From: an uncultured Prevotellaceae bacterium | Lineage (GTDB): Bacteria; Bacteroidota; Bacteroidia; Bacteroidales; Muribaculaceae | Direction of reading: 5' to 3' | Assembly (NCBI GenBank): GCA_900318205.1 | Contig: ONJS01000019.1 | Span: forward strand, 1-62,275 | DNA length: 62,275 nucleotides | Part shown: positions 8,054 to 17,383 of the stretch, piece after piece | How positions within the stretch are numbered: the first letter of the stretch is position 1 | Layout of the letters: every line of letters begins with the position of its first letter | Translations under genes and position numbers: made by a program | Notes under the pieces: model-generated | The model's input: the letters and a program-made list of their open reading frames with translations, nothing else | Told to the model about the DNA's origin: nothing | The model's database searches: none

Positions 8054-10441
8054 ATGAAAAAGATCTTTTTTACTTTATTGACGGTACTGCTGGCGACGAT
8101 GGCAGCACAGGCAGCCACCGACTATGGCTTCGAGGTGGCAGGAGTCACGGTGACCAGTGCCAACTGCAACAACATCGTGACCAACTACATCACTAGCGGA
8201 ACGGTGTATTACGTGCCAAGTAGCAACACCTTGTACATGAACAATGTCACTATCACCATGACGGGCGACTACAACCGTGTCATCAACAACTTGGAATGCT
8301 CGGATCTGAAAGTCGAATTCAGTGGCACCTGCAACCTGTATGCTCGGGACGCTGCCGTGGTCCGCATCAGGAGGACTACCACGCTGTCTGCCCCGTCGGC
8401 AAGCACTGTCGTCAACATCACCGGTGTCAACGAGAACGGTATCTGGTTGGCAACAAGGAATATTTTCGATCTTACTATTCAGGGTCCCGGAACATTCAAT
8501 ATCTCGTCCACCAATAATACGGCTATCGAGGATGAGGAAAATGGCTCGACCTCCCATGTGGATATATGGCACAATGTGTATTTTAATAATGTGAATGCCG
8601 TTTTGTCGTCTGGAGGAAACAGTGTCGTCAAGCGTTTGCTTCTCAATTTTAAAGCAGGCAGTAGCGTGAGATTCAAGGCCACCAATAATTCCAGTTATCC
8701 GGTTATTGATTATTGTCAAAACTGGGATCTCTATGGGAATGAGGCCATCTTGGAGCCATACGGAGCCTATTATAGCAATGGCACCGTCTATGATTCCAGC
8801 GGTAACAAGGTCTATAATCAGGATGTTTATGTCAGCGACGACTATGTGGCCATCATCAACGCCACCAACTTCCCCGACGCCAATTTCCGCAACTATTTGC
8901 TCGGCCTCTATCCCAAGTGCTATATCACCCAGACCGATGTCAACAACTGCACAACGGAGAACGTTAGCGGCAAGAGCATTTCCAATCTCCAGGGCATCAA
9001 GTACTTCACTGCCCTGAAGCAACTGATCTGCTACAACAACCCGATGACATCGCTCGATGTGTCGGGCATGACCTCACTGACCTATCTGGACTGTGCCCCG
9101 ACCGACAGCTACACCGGCACAAAACTGACCTCGCTCGATGTGTCGGGCTGCACTAACCTCGAGACGCTCCTGTGTTATAACACCAACATCTACTCGCTCA
9201 GCGTGGACGACTGCACCAATCTCAAGACGCTCAACTGCCACAATTGCCCCAATCTGACGGGCAGCCTAACGGTAATCAACAAGTCGAACCTTGCCTCGCT
9301 CAACTGCTTGAATTGCAAAGCCCTAACTAGACTCTACTGTTACAAGAATGCCTTGATCTCGCTCGATGTGACGGGCTGCACGGCGTTGAAATCGCTCAAG
9401 TGCTACGAGAACGCCAACCTGGAGGCCATCACGGGCTTGGCCGATTGCAGGGCCATCACCCATCTGGACTGCGAGGACTGCTCCATCACCAGCCTGCCTG
9501 GCGTGAACAACATGTCCAACATCACGACACTGCTGGCCCGCAACAACAAGTTGAACGCGCTCTCAGTAACCTACAAGAGCACACTGACAAACTTGAGCGT
9601 CAGAGGTAATACGACACTGACCGTCCTTCATTGTAATTCAAATGACTTGACCACGCTTGACGTGACAGGTTGCACTGCATTGAGTGCTCTCTATTGCTTT
9701 AGTAATGCTAACCTGGCCAGCATCACCGGCCTGGCCGACTGCAAGGCCATCACCCATCTGGACTGCGAGGACTGCGCCATCACCAGTCTGCCTGGCGTGA
9801 ACAACATGACCAACATCGCTACACTGCTGGCCCGCAACAACAAGTTGACCACGCTTGAAGTAACCAACAAGAGCCAACTGACAAACCTGAGAGTTAGAGG
9901 TAATACGACGCTGACCACACTCAAGTGCTTTAATAACGCCTTGACTTCATTAGATGTAACCTCTTGCTCATCAATGACTTTGATGAGTTGCTATGGCAAT
10001 CAGCTGAGCGAGCTCAGTGTGGAGGGTTGCAATGCATTGAATGCTCTTTATTGCTACCAGAACAAGATTAGCGGCACGGGCATGACCACCCTGGTCAACA
10101 GCCTGCCCACACGCTCGGCATCGAATCGTGGCCATCTGTATGTCATGTACAACACTGGCGAGAACAACTCGATGACTGAAGCCCAGATCACGACTGCCCG
10201 TAACAAGTACTGGCTGCCCCAGAAGTACAATGGCAGCGCTTGGGTAGAGCTTACGGCCTCAACCCGCGGTGACGTGAATGGTGACGGCCAAGTGAAGATT
10301 GATGACGTGACCGCCCTGATCAATCTGTTGCTCGCGGGCAACACTTCAGCGCCTGCTGCCGATTGCAACCTGGACGGCAAGGTAGCCATCGGCGACGTGA
10401 CCGCTCTGATCAACTATCTGTTGTCTGGTAGCTGGAATTAA
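8054..10441 (+). CDS. Secreted leucine-rich-repeat protein with dockerin tail (LRR 1)
   Basis: A 795-residue secreted protein. Signal peptide MKKIFFTLLTVLLATMAAQA, then about 240 residues rich in short beta strands (YGFEVAGVTVTSANC, NNVTITMTG, LDLTIQGPGTFNI), probably a beta-helix or binding domain. From about residue 300 there are leucine-rich repeats with a period of roughly 21 residues (LTSLDVSGCTNLETLLCYNT). The C-terminal 60 residues are a dockerin (DVNGDGQVKIDD and DCNLDGKVAIGD), ending GSWN. Two stretches of about 190 bases within it (about 9400-9590 and 9700-9890) are near copies. Extracellular binding is the likely role; the ligand is unknown. It is transcribed in line with LRR 2, 46 bases downstream, with no terminator between them. 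Confidence 0.88.
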   Translation: MKKIFFTLLTVLLATMAAQAATDYGFEVAGVTVTSANCNNIVTNYITSGTVYYVPSSNTLYMNNVTITMTGDYNRVINNLECSDLKVEFSGTCNLYARDAAVVRIRRTTTLSAPSASTVVNITGVNENGIWLATRNIFDLTIQGPGTFNISSTNNTAIEDEENGSTSHVDIWHNVYFNNVNAVLSSGGNSVVKRLLLNFKAGSSVRFKATNNSSYPVIDYCQNWDLYGNEAILEPYGAYYSNGTVYDSSGNKVYNQDVYVSDDYVAIINATNFPDANFRNYLLGLYPKCYITQTDVNNCTTENVSGKSISNLQGIKYFTALKQLICYNNPMTSLDVSGMTSLTYLDCAPTDSYTGTKLTSLDVSGCTNLETLLCYNTNIYSLSVDDCTNLKTLNCHNCPNLTGSLTVINKSNLASLNCLNCKALTRLYCYKNALISLDVTGCTALKSLKCYENANLEAITGLADCRAITHLDCEDCSITSLPGVNNMSNITTLLARNNKLNALSVTYKSTLTNLSVRGNTTLTVLHCNSNDLTTLDVTGCTALSALYCFSNANLASITGLADCKAITHLDCEDCAITSLPGVNNMTNIATLLARNNKLTTLEVTNKSQLTNLRVRGNTTLTTLKCFNNALTSLDVTSCSSMTLMSCYGNQLSELSVEGCNALNALYCYQNKISGTGMTTLVNSLPTRSASNRGHLYVMYNTGENNSMTEAQITTARNKYWLPQKYNGSAWVELTASTRGDVNGDGQVKIDDVTALINLLLAGNTSAPAADCNLDGKVAIGDVTALINYLLSGSWN

Positions 10442-10453
10442 AACTTCATTTAT

Positions 10454-10461
10454 TACTTTTG
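10454..10461 (+). promoter_or_regulatory. -7 box TACTTTTG upstream of LRR gene 2
   Basis: Same leader as at 8021, copied with the gene. It falls in the 46-base gap between the two LRR genes, so LRR 2 may have its own start of transcription as well as read-through. Confidence 0.45.
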
Positions 10462-10487
10462 TTTAACCAAATAAATTACATACTAAA

Positions 10488-13148
10488 ATGAAAAAGATCT
10501 TTTTTACTTTCTTGACGGTGCTGCTGGCAACGCTGGCGGCACAGGCAGCCACCGACTATGGCTTCTCGGTGGCAGGAGTCACAGTGACCAGTGACAACTG
10601 CAGCAACATCGTGAGCAACTACATCACGGGCGGAACGGTGTCTTACGATCCCAGTAACAACACCCTGCTCATGAACAATGTCACCATCAACATGACGGGC
10701 AGTTACAATCGTGTCATCAACAATCTGGAAAATTCGGACTTGTTCATCATGTTTCGTGGCACCTGTAACCTAACGGCTCAGGACGCCGCCGTGATCCGCA
10801 TTAGGAAAAGCACAACGCTTTGGGCTCCGCAAGCAACCGATGTTGTCAACATTAACGGTGTCAACGAGAACGGTATCTGGATGGCAACAAGCAATGCTTT
10901 CGATCTTACTATTAAGGGTCCCGGAACATTCAATATCAAGTCCACCAATAATACGGCTATCGAGGATGAGGACGATGGCTCGGGCATCCAGCTTGATACA
11001 TGGCACGAGGTGTATTTTGACAATGTGAATGCCGTATTGTCTTCTGGAGGAAACAGTGTCGTCAAGCGTGTGCTTCTCCGATTTAAAGCAGGCAGTAGCG
11101 TGAGATTCAAGGCCACCAATAATTCCAGTTATCCGGTTATTAATTATTGTGGCTGGCAACTTTATGGAAACGAGACCCTCTTGGAGCCATACGGAGCCTA
11201 TTATAGCAATAACTCTGTCTATGATACCACCGGTGGCAAGGTCTATAATAAGGACGTTTATGTGAGCGACGACTATTTAGCCTTCATCAACTCCACCAAC
11301 TTCCCCGACGCCAACTTCAGCGTTTATTTGTTCGGCCTCTATCCCAAGGGCTATATTACCCAGGACGATGTAAACAACCGCACAACGTTGGACCTTGGCA
11401 ACAGGGGTATTTCTAACCTACAAGGTATCGAGTACTTTACCAATCTGCAGACTTTGTTTCTCGATAACAATAATTTGACTTCTCTGAGCAGATTGTCTGG
11501 TCTAAGCAAGTTGAAAACCCTGTATTGTAACAACAATCAATTGACTTCACTGACTTTGAGTTATTTCCCCAATCTGGAATACCTGAATTGCAGTTATAAC
11601 AAGTTAACGACACTGTATGCAAATAACTTTTCCGGATTGAAAACTCTCAACTGTAGTTACAATACATTATTGACCACACTCTACTGCGACAACGATGATT
11701 TGACCACGCTCAATGTCACAGGTTGCACCGCAATGACAAAGTTGTATGGCTATAACAACCCTAGCCTATCTACAGTCACTGGCCTGGCCGACTGCACCGC
11801 GATCACCCACCTGGACTTAGATTACTGCGCCATCACCAGCCTGAGTGCCGTTGATTCGATGACCAACATCGAGATGATCTTAGCCCGCAATAACAAGTTG
11901 ACCACTCTCACCGTTAACAACAAGAGCAAACTGACGCATTTGTTGGTCAGCGGTAATACTTTACTTACCAAACTTTACTGTTATTCAAATGCCTTGACCT
12001 CGCTCTATGTGGAGGGTTGCACGGCCTTGCAGGACCTGCGTTGCTACGAGAACGCCAGCCTGGCAGCTATCATCGGCCTGGCCGACTGCAAGGCCATCAC
12101 CTATCTGGACTGCGAGGACTGCGCCATCACCAGCCTGTCTGGGGTGAACAACATGACCAACATCGCTACACTGCTGGCCCGCAACAACAAGTTGACTTCG
12201 CTCGAAGTAACCTACAAGAGCAAACTGACAAACTTGAGGGTCAATGGTAATACGACACTGACCGTCCTTCATTGTTTTAATAATGACTTGACCACGCTTA
12301 ACGTGACAGGTTGCACGGCGTTGAACACTCTCAATTGCTATAATAACGCTAACCTGGCCAGCATCACCGGCTTGGCCAATTGCACCGCAATCACCCGTCT
12401 TGATTGTAAGAACTGCGCCCTCACTAGCCTGCCTGGTTTGAATAATATGACCCAGATCCAGAGACTATATGCAAGTAACAACCAGCTGACTTCGATAACC
12501 CTCACCAACAAGGCCAGTCTGATACAGGTGAGTCTTCAGAACAACCCGCAGATGACTACTGCCGACATCTATAATAATAGCACGCTGTCAAGCCTTGATA
12601 TCAGCAACTGCACGGCGCTGACCACACTCAAGAGCTATAGTAATGCCTTGACTACATTGACTGTCACGGGCAATACCGCAATGTATTGGATGAGTTGCTA
12701 TGGCAATCAGCTGACCACACTCAGTGTGCAGGGTTGCACTGCATTAAATGCTCTTTATTGCTACCAGAACAAGATCAGCGGCTCGGGCATGACCACCCTG
12801 GTTAACAGCCTGCCCACGCGCACGGCATCGAATCGTGGCCATCTGTATGTCATGTACAACACTGACGAGAACAACTCGATAACTCCAGCCCAGATTACGA
12901 CTGCCCAGAACAAACACTGGGGGGTCTGGCAGTACTACGGCTTCGCTTGGGGAGAAATGACTGCCACGGAGCGCGGCGACGTGAACGGCGACGGCCAAGT
13001 GAAGATTGATGACGTGACCGCCCTGATTAATCTGCTGCTCTCGGACAACACTCCACCGTCCACTGCCGACTGCAACATTGATGCCAGGGTGAACATCAGC
13101 GACGTGACCGCTCTGATCAACTACCTGCTGTCTGGTAGCTGGTATTAA
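10488..13148 (+). CDS. Secreted leucine-rich-repeat protein with dockerin tail (LRR 2)
   Basis: An 886-residue paralogue of the gene just upstream with the same layout: signal peptide MKKIFFTFLTVLLATLAAQA, beta-rich N-terminal domain to about residue 280, leucine-rich repeats to about 790, dockerin at the end (DVNGDGQVKIDD and DCNIDARVNISD). It is about 90 residues longer because of extra LRR units (LTSLTLSYFPNLEYLNCSYNK region). A block at about 12040-12240 is nearly identical at DNA level to blocks in LRR 1. The second dockerin loop has Ala for Gly, exactly as in the gene at 6075, which points to exchange of 3' ends between different protein families. It ends GSWY and is followed by the cluster terminator. 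Confidence 0.88.
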   Translation: MKKIFFTFLTVLLATLAAQAATDYGFSVAGVTVTSDNCSNIVSNYITGGTVSYDPSNNTLLMNNVTINMTGSYNRVINNLENSDLFIMFRGTCNLTAQDAAVIRIRKSTTLWAPQATDVVNINGVNENGIWMATSNAFDLTIKGPGTFNIKSTNNTAIEDEDDGSGIQLDTWHEVYFDNVNAVLSSGGNSVVKRVLLRFKAGSSVRFKATNNSSYPVINYCGWQLYGNETLLEPYGAYYSNNSVYDTTGGKVYNKDVYVSDDYLAFINSTNFPDANFSVYLFGLYPKGYITQDDVNNRTTLDLGNRGISNLQGIEYFTNLQTLFLDNNNLTSLSRLSGLSKLKTLYCNNNQLTSLTLSYFPNLEYLNCSYNKLTTLYANNFSGLKTLNCSYNTLLTTLYCDNDDLTTLNVTGCTAMTKLYGYNNPSLSTVTGLADCTAITHLDLDYCAITSLSAVDSMTNIEMILARNNKLTTLTVNNKSKLTHLLVSGNTLLTKLYCYSNALTSLYVEGCTALQDLRCYENASLAAIIGLADCKAITYLDCEDCAITSLSGVNNMTNIATLLARNNKLTSLEVTYKSKLTNLRVNGNTTLTVLHCFNNDLTTLNVTGCTALNTLNCYNNANLASITGLANCTAITRLDCKNCALTSLPGLNNMTQIQRLYASNNQLTSITLTNKASLIQVSLQNNPQMTTADIYNNSTLSSLDISNCTALTTLKSYSNALTTLTVTGNTAMYWMSCYGNQLTTLSVQGCTALNALYCYQNKISGSGMTTLVNSLPTRTASNRGHLYVMYNTDENNSITPAQITTAQNKHWGVWQYYGFAWGEMTATERGDVNGDGQVKIDDVTALINLLLSDNTPPSTADCNIDARVNISDVTALINYLLSGSWY

Positions 13149-13170
13149 ATCTCCAACAAAGTCAAGTTAT

Positions 13171-13205
13171 ATCCCTCATGCTCTCGCGGGCGTGAGGGAT
13201 TTTTC
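13171..13205 (+). terminator. Rho-independent terminator, cluster type
   Basis: TCCCTCATG pairs with CGTGAGGGA, then TTTTT. Same family as the hairpin at 2667. Confidence 0.85.
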
Positions 13206-13240
13206 TATTCATAGAGCGAAAAAAAACGCCATCACCAATA

Positions 13241-13291
13241 GAAAGAGCCGCTGGATGGCTGATTGACAGCCGTTTGGCGGTTCTTCTTTTT
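13241..13291 (+). terminator. Second plus-strand hairpin with T run
   Basis: Outer arms AGAGCCGC and GCGGTTCT enclose an inner GGCTGATTGACAGCC hairpin, followed by TTCTTTTT. Probably a back-up terminator after LRR 2. Confidence 0.5.
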
Positions 13292-13294
13292 GCA

Positions 13295-13345
13295 CATTGA
13301 AAAATTAAGAGTCAGCCGAGGATGGCACAAGGCATCCTCGGCTGA
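13295..13345 (-). terminator. Terminator of the TonB-receptor gene
   Basis: Perfect 13-bp arms TCAGCCGAGGATG (13312-13324) and CATCCTCGGCTGA (13333-13345). Read on the minus strand, the hairpin is followed by TCTTAATTTTTC. It lies just past the stop of the receptor at 13382. Confidence 0.75.
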
Positions 13346-13381
13346 ACTCGGTAATGAAGCTACTGCTGTGAATTATTCTCT

Positions 13382-15925
13382 TTACAGGCGGTTGCGCTCG
13401 TCTTGGCCGGCGTGGCTGCCCTTGTAGCGGCTGCGGGTGGCATTGAATTTCCAAGAAATGTCGATGCCGACGCGACGTCTGTCTTGATACTCATGGTACT
13501 GGGTGCGGAAGTTGATGCCACCATAGGCAACTCGCTCCATGTAATTAGTTTTGAAAATATCATTAGCAAGGATGGCAACACTCAAACTTTTGTCCTTAAG
13601 GAACTGTTTGCCCAGACGCAGATTCAGGTAGCCATTGGCCTCGGTCTGGCAGGGGCCTGATTCATTGTAAGGAGTGAAACCTCCTTTTATGTTCAACAGC
13701 CATGAGTGTGGTAACGAGAAGGTGTTATCAAGCGTTATTACGGCAATAAGCCCATTCCACTTGTGGGTGATGCCCAACGGATAAACATCGTCGTTGCAAA
13801 AATATAGGTCTGCCGAATAGTTCATCTGCCAAATACCCACTTTAGGCGTGAAACTTAATGTAATGCCATAATACTCCTGTTTGGGCGTGTTGCGGTAGTC
13901 CATGATGACAACGCCAGGATGATTCTCGTCATCATAGGCCGTCTGGAAGGAACGTATCGTATTTTTGTGATATTGATAGTATGCTTCTGCATTTATCCAC
14001 TTCCATGAAGAAGTCCACGAGAAATTGTGATGAGTCTGCGGTTTCAATAATGGATTGCCTGTATCGTACTCGTACTTGCTGCGATAATTGACCGAGGAAG
14101 ACAATAGGCTATACTGTGGATTATATCGCGAACAATTATAAGACAACCGGTGCTGCCAATTCCCTGAGTTATAAGCCAACGATACACGAGGGATCAGTAC
14201 TGAATAGTCAGGACTCATCTCATCATTCCGTTGGCCGCCGATGTCATAAATGTTATGCTCATTTTGCCATCTCAGGCCTGTGCTCATCGAGAATTTGCCC
14301 AGTCGCAATGAGTAGTTGGCAAAAAGCGACCAGATTGATGTTTCTTGTTTCACATGACTATCGGCCGAGAAGCCACTCTGAATGAAATCGTGAGTGCGAT
14401 GAACCAATGAGGCTTCTTCACCAAAGGTCAATTCCCCTTTTGGTACAGGCGCTGTGATGACCAGTTTTTCAGCCAATAGGCGATTATTTGAGTTCGTTTG
14501 GCTACTGATGGTAGTTGAGCCTTCAGTACCACCCTCCATTTCGTTGATTGACTTCGCCTGATAGAAATCTGCGCTGAAGTCGATGTTCCATTTGCCGACA
14601 TTGCCCACGTAGTAGGCATTAACCATGTGTCTCATGCGTGGCTTCTCCACCGTATTTGTCTTGCTGTGACCACCGTCAACAAGCACACCGTCTCGCCACG
14701 TCTGCTCGTCCATCTCGCGACGGGTGAGACTGTTGCCAATATAATTGAAGGCCGTGTAAGTCAAGCCCACCGAATGGTTATCGTTGATTTCCCAGTTCCA
14801 ACCAAGGTCGGCAAAATAGTATTTCATTCTGAAAAGCCAGGATGCATCTTTCTGGTAATCCCACGTTGAGGAGGCCTGCAATTGGTCCTGAGCTGTCGCA
14901 TCAATCGCCAAATTATTATCGTTCAGGTAACCACGGGCGAAGAAATCCATGCCGTTGCGCAGTCGGTAGTTAAGAGCTGCATTAACATTGGCGTAGTATT
15001 CTTTGCCTTGGCGGTATGCGGCCGAGAAATTGCCGCTCCAGCCCTCACCGGCCTTGCGCACGGTCTTCAGGCGGATGACTGAGGTCACGTCTGCACCGTA
15101 TTCAGGGCCGGGATTGGTGATAATCTCGGCTGAGAGAATTTCGTCGGCACGGTAGCGGTCGAGTTCAGTGTTGTCACGCACTTTCTTGTTGTTGATATAG
15201 ATTTCGGGCGTGCCATGACCAGCAATCTTGCCGTCACTCATCATCAGGGGCAGGTGGGACAGCATCTCGGTCACAGATCCGAATTGTTCCAAAACTGTGC
15301 CCTGCACATTTGCCAGCAAACCGCGGTCGGTTGGGCGGGTTAATCGCTTGGAACCCTTGACTGTCACACCGTCCAGGGTAAAGTTGTCGGGTTGCATTTT
15401 GATGGTGCCGACGTTGTCACGGACGCACAGGCGATAGGCGGGTTTGTAGCCGACGTAAGAGATGCGTGCGATGACCTTGCCGTGGTCGTTGGGGATGACG
15501 AAGCGGCCGCTCTCGTTGGTCACTCCGCCGCCCACCATCGTCGAGTCGGTGGGGCTGAGCAGGGTGACGTTGGCATAGGGCAGTGGCAGGTTGTTCTCGT
15601 CAACCACCAGCCCCTTGAGGTGGTGCTCGGTCTTTTGGATACATTCCACATAGATTTCGCCCTTCTCACCCTGGGTCATGCGGATGGGATAGAAGCCTAT
15701 CATCTGGCGGATAGCCTCGGGTACGGGTTTATTCTTGATGTGGGTGGTAATCGTAAAATCTTCCAACTCATTATAGAGGAAGAAGATGGTGTAGTCGCGG
15801 GATTCTTCGGCCAGCTGGCGCAGGGCGTCGGCAATCGACACGTCGCGGTAGTTGCGGGTCACACGCTGGGCCTGTGCTGCGACAAGGGTCATGCAGCACA
15901 CAAGGAAAATGATGGCTTTTCTCAT
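13382..15925 (-). CDS. TonB-dependent outer-membrane receptor with STN domain
   Basis: 847 residues. Signal peptide MRKAIIFLVCCMTLVAAQAQ, then an STN (secretin/TonB N-terminal) signalling domain at about residues 25-95 (DVSIADALRQLAEES..FFLYNE), a carboxypeptidase-regulatory-like domain at about 105-180 (LKGLVVDENNLPLPYANVTL), a plug, and a large beta-barrel to the end. STN domains let such receptors pass a signal through an anti-sigma factor to an ECF sigma factor, and both partners are encoded directly upstream in the same direction (4-base gap). No SusD-like gene accompanies it, so it is not a classical SusC/D glycan pair. The substrate (iron chelate, peptide or glycan) cannot be told. Confidence 0.85.
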   Translation of the reverse strand: MRKAIIFLVCCMTLVAAQAQRVTRNYRDVSIADALRQLAEESRDYTIFFLYNELEDFTITTHIKNKPVPEAIRQMIGFYPIRMTQGEKGEIYVECIQKTEHHLKGLVVDENNLPLPYANVTLLSPTDSTMVGGGVTNESGRFVIPNDHGKVIARISYVGYKPAYRLCVRDNVGTIKMQPDNFTLDGVTVKGSKRLTRPTDRGLLANVQGTVLEQFGSVTEMLSHLPLMMSDGKIAGHGTPEIYINNKKVRDNTELDRYRADEILSAEIITNPGPEYGADVTSVIRLKTVRKAGEGWSGNFSAAYRQGKEYYANVNAALNYRLRNGMDFFARGYLNDNNLAIDATAQDQLQASSTWDYQKDASWLFRMKYYFADLGWNWEINDNHSVGLTYTAFNYIGNSLTRREMDEQTWRDGVLVDGGHSKTNTVEKPRMRHMVNAYYVGNVGKWNIDFSADFYQAKSINEMEGGTEGSTTISSQTNSNNRLLAEKLVITAPVPKGELTFGEEASLVHRTHDFIQSGFSADSHVKQETSIWSLFANYSLRLGKFSMSTGLRWQNEHNIYDIGGQRNDEMSPDYSVLIPRVSLAYNSGNWQHRLSYNCSRYNPQYSLLSSSVNYRSKYEYDTGNPLLKPQTHHNFSWTSSWKWINAEAYYQYHKNTIRSFQTAYDDENHPGVVIMDYRNTPKQEYYGITLSFTPKVGIWQMNYSADLYFCNDDVYPLGITHKWNGLIAVITLDNTFSLPHSWLLNIKGGFTPYNESGPCQTEANGYLNLRLGKQFLKDKSLSVAILANDIFKTNYMERVAYGGINFRTQYHEYQDRRRVGIDISWKFNATRSRYKGSHAGQDERNRL

Positions 15926-15929
15926 AGTC

Positions 15930-16607
15930 TTACTGCACGATTAATCGGTTATCTGTTTGCTCAATGGTTACACTCTCAAAATGGCTTATGTCCTCCAGCA
16001 CCTTTTCCAGGCCGTCACCCTTGTTCCACACGAAGTGGAAGCGCAGGTTGCGGGCGTCCTCGTTCTGGAATTCAACCGTCATGCCGTAGTAGGTCGCTAT
16101 CTCGTCGAGCAGCTGCTCCAGCGGTGTGTTGTCAAATACCACCGGTTCGTCGCTCTCGACAGTCGAAGTGTCGGCCATGCCAAGGCGAGGCCCTACAGCA
16201 TCCGCTTCGGTCTGGGGAGGTGTGGCGACTTTTTCGGTCGTTTGATTTGAGTTGTCAGTAGCGGTGAAATGGCGCACGGTATAAACCGTTGCCCATGCGA
16301 TGCCCGACATCATCAGCACGCCAATCACTGTCGCGGCCACTCTTTGCCACAGGCGTCCGTGCTTTTGTACCGTCAGGTGCGTTTGCTCAAATTGCTCCCA
16401 GACCTTGTCCACGTCCACGGGTTGGGAATGGTCACGCTGGCTGCGACGGGCACGGGCGGCCTGGGTGAGACTGCGGTAGAATTCGCGCGTCTCGTCGTCA
16501 TGGTTGACGGTATCCATGATTTCTTGTTCGCTGTAACGCTCGGGATGATCGAGCATCTCCAGCAGACGGTCGATGTTGTTGCTTGTTTCCATTGCGGTTG
16601 GTGTCAT
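15930..16607 (-). CDS. Anti-sigma factor with FecR-like C-terminal domain
   Basis: About 225 residues. The start is placed at 16607, where the ATG overlaps the sigma-factor stop (TAATG); a second in-frame ATG (METSNNIDR) follows five codons later. The N-terminal cytoplasmic part (about 1-95) should bind the sigma factor. One membrane helix follows (VAATVIGVLMMSGIAWATVY). The periplasmic C-terminal domain (about 160-225, PLEQLLDEIATYYGMTVEF) resembles the STN/FecR C-terminal fold that contacts the receptor. It is sandwiched between sigma and receptor genes, the standard cell-surface signalling order. It is shorter than typical FecR proteins and lacks a clear central FecR domain. Confidence 0.75.
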   Translation of the reverse strand: MTPTAMETSNNIDRLLEMLDHPERYSEQEIMDTVNHDDETREFYRSLTQAARARRSQRDHSQPVDVDKVWEQFEQTHLTVQKHGRLWQRVAATVIGVLMMSGIAWATVYTVRHFTATDNSNQTTEKVATPPQTEADAVGPRLGMADTSTVESDEPVVFDNTPLEQLLDEIATYYGMTVEFQNEDARNLRFHFVWNKGDGLEKVLEDISHFESVTIEQTDNRLIVQ

Positions 16608-17089
16608 TAGATTAAACTCTTGATGCGATTGATACACTGACGCAAGTACTTATAGACGGTGCCCACGCTCATGTCAAGACGTGTGGCGATCTCCTGGAAG
16701 GTCAACTCCTCGTCAAAGCGCAGGCGGAAGATGGTGCGTTGCGGCTCCTCGATTTGGCCATCAACGATGGCGTTAATCTGGTCGAGTTCGGCCAGCACTT
16801 CCTCGATAGGGCGCGTGTCATCTGCCTCGTCAAGAGGATGGAGATGCTTGAACCGTTCCTGCAACTGCATTTTCCTGATGTGGTTGAGGCAGCGGTTGCG
16901 TACGGCGCTCATCAAGTAGGCCTCGGTCTTGCTGCCCGTCATCTGGTACTCATTTTCCAGCAGGCGGGCAAACACGTCCTGGACCACGTCTTGAGCCTCG
17001 GCATCATCATGCAGCAAGGTTCTGGCCAGATGTATCATCTTGCCGTAATGTTGCCTGAACAGGCCCTCAAGTATGTTCTTGTCATTCAT
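16607..17089 (-). CDS. ECF-type RNA polymerase sigma factor
   Basis: 160 residues, the usual ECF length. Region 2 (about 10-75) has LFRQHYGKMIHLARTLLHDDAEAQDVVQDVF, and region 4 (about 105-160) ends with a helix-turn-helix (LTFQEIATRLDMSVGTVYKYL). It is first in a minus-strand operon with anti-sigma and TonB receptor, and would switch on the receptor when the ligand is present. Its promoter at 17193-17164 is of the ordinary housekeeping type. The leader contains a TTTCAC/GTGAAA hairpin at about 17139-17158. Confidence 0.88.
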   Translation of the reverse strand: MNDKNILEGLFRQHYGKMIHLARTLLHDDAEAQDVVQDVFARLLENEYQMTGSKTEAYLMSAVRNRCLNHIRKMQLQERFKHLHPLDEADDTRPIEEVLAELDQINAIVDGQIEEPQRTIFRLRFDEELTFQEIATRLDMSVGTVYKYLRQCINRIKSLI

Positions 17090-17163
17090 GTCAGTGTCTT
17101 CGTTCTATAGTTATGACACATGAAGGGTGCGTTTTTTCACACTCAGGTGAAATTTTTTCATGG

Positions 17164-17193
17164 CAAAAGTACCCAAAATCCAATGCTCCACAA
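17164..17193 (-). promoter_or_regulatory. Promoter of the sigma/anti-sigma/receptor operon
   Basis: On the minus strand TTG (17193-17191), 19-base spacer, TACTTTTG (17171-17164). It matches the Bacteroidota -33/-7 consensus and implies a leader of about 65-70 nt. Confidence 0.75.
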
Positions 17194-17221
17194 TCCTCAG
17201 AATGGTGTTTTTCTGCAAGAA

Positions 17222-17361
17222 TAAGGTTCATGAACTGCGACCTGCTGCTGGGCGGCGGCAACATCAGCAACCCCGCGGCTGACTGCAACCAGGACAACAG
17301 CGTCAAGATCGGTGACGTGTCAGCCCTCATCAATTACCTGCTGAACGGCACCTGGAATTAA
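17222..17361 (+). pseudogene. Orphan 3' scrap of a dockerin gene
   Basis: The last 45 or so codons of a cluster-type dockerin survive here: DLLLGGGNISNPAADCNQD then NSVKIGDVSALINYLLNGTW, followed by the usual stop and terminator. Nothing upstream of about 17235 resembles the rest of such a gene, and there is no signal peptide. The first dockerin loop is gone and the second is altered (DCNQDNSVKIGD). It lies between the sigma-factor promoter and the cytochrome assembly gene, 4 kb from the last intact cluster member. Confidence 0.7.
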
Positions 17362-17383
17362 GACTCAAGCAAAGTCAAGTTAT

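Noticed and set aside
8075-9022. A 315-codon minus-strand frame
   Set aside because: Shadow of LRR gene 1, whose signal peptide, repeats and dockerin are clear.
13382-15925. SusC-type glycan importer of a polysaccharide utilisation locus
   Set aside because: No SusD gene or hydrolase is linked; the STN domain plus sigma/anti-sigma genes fit a signalling TonB receptor instead.
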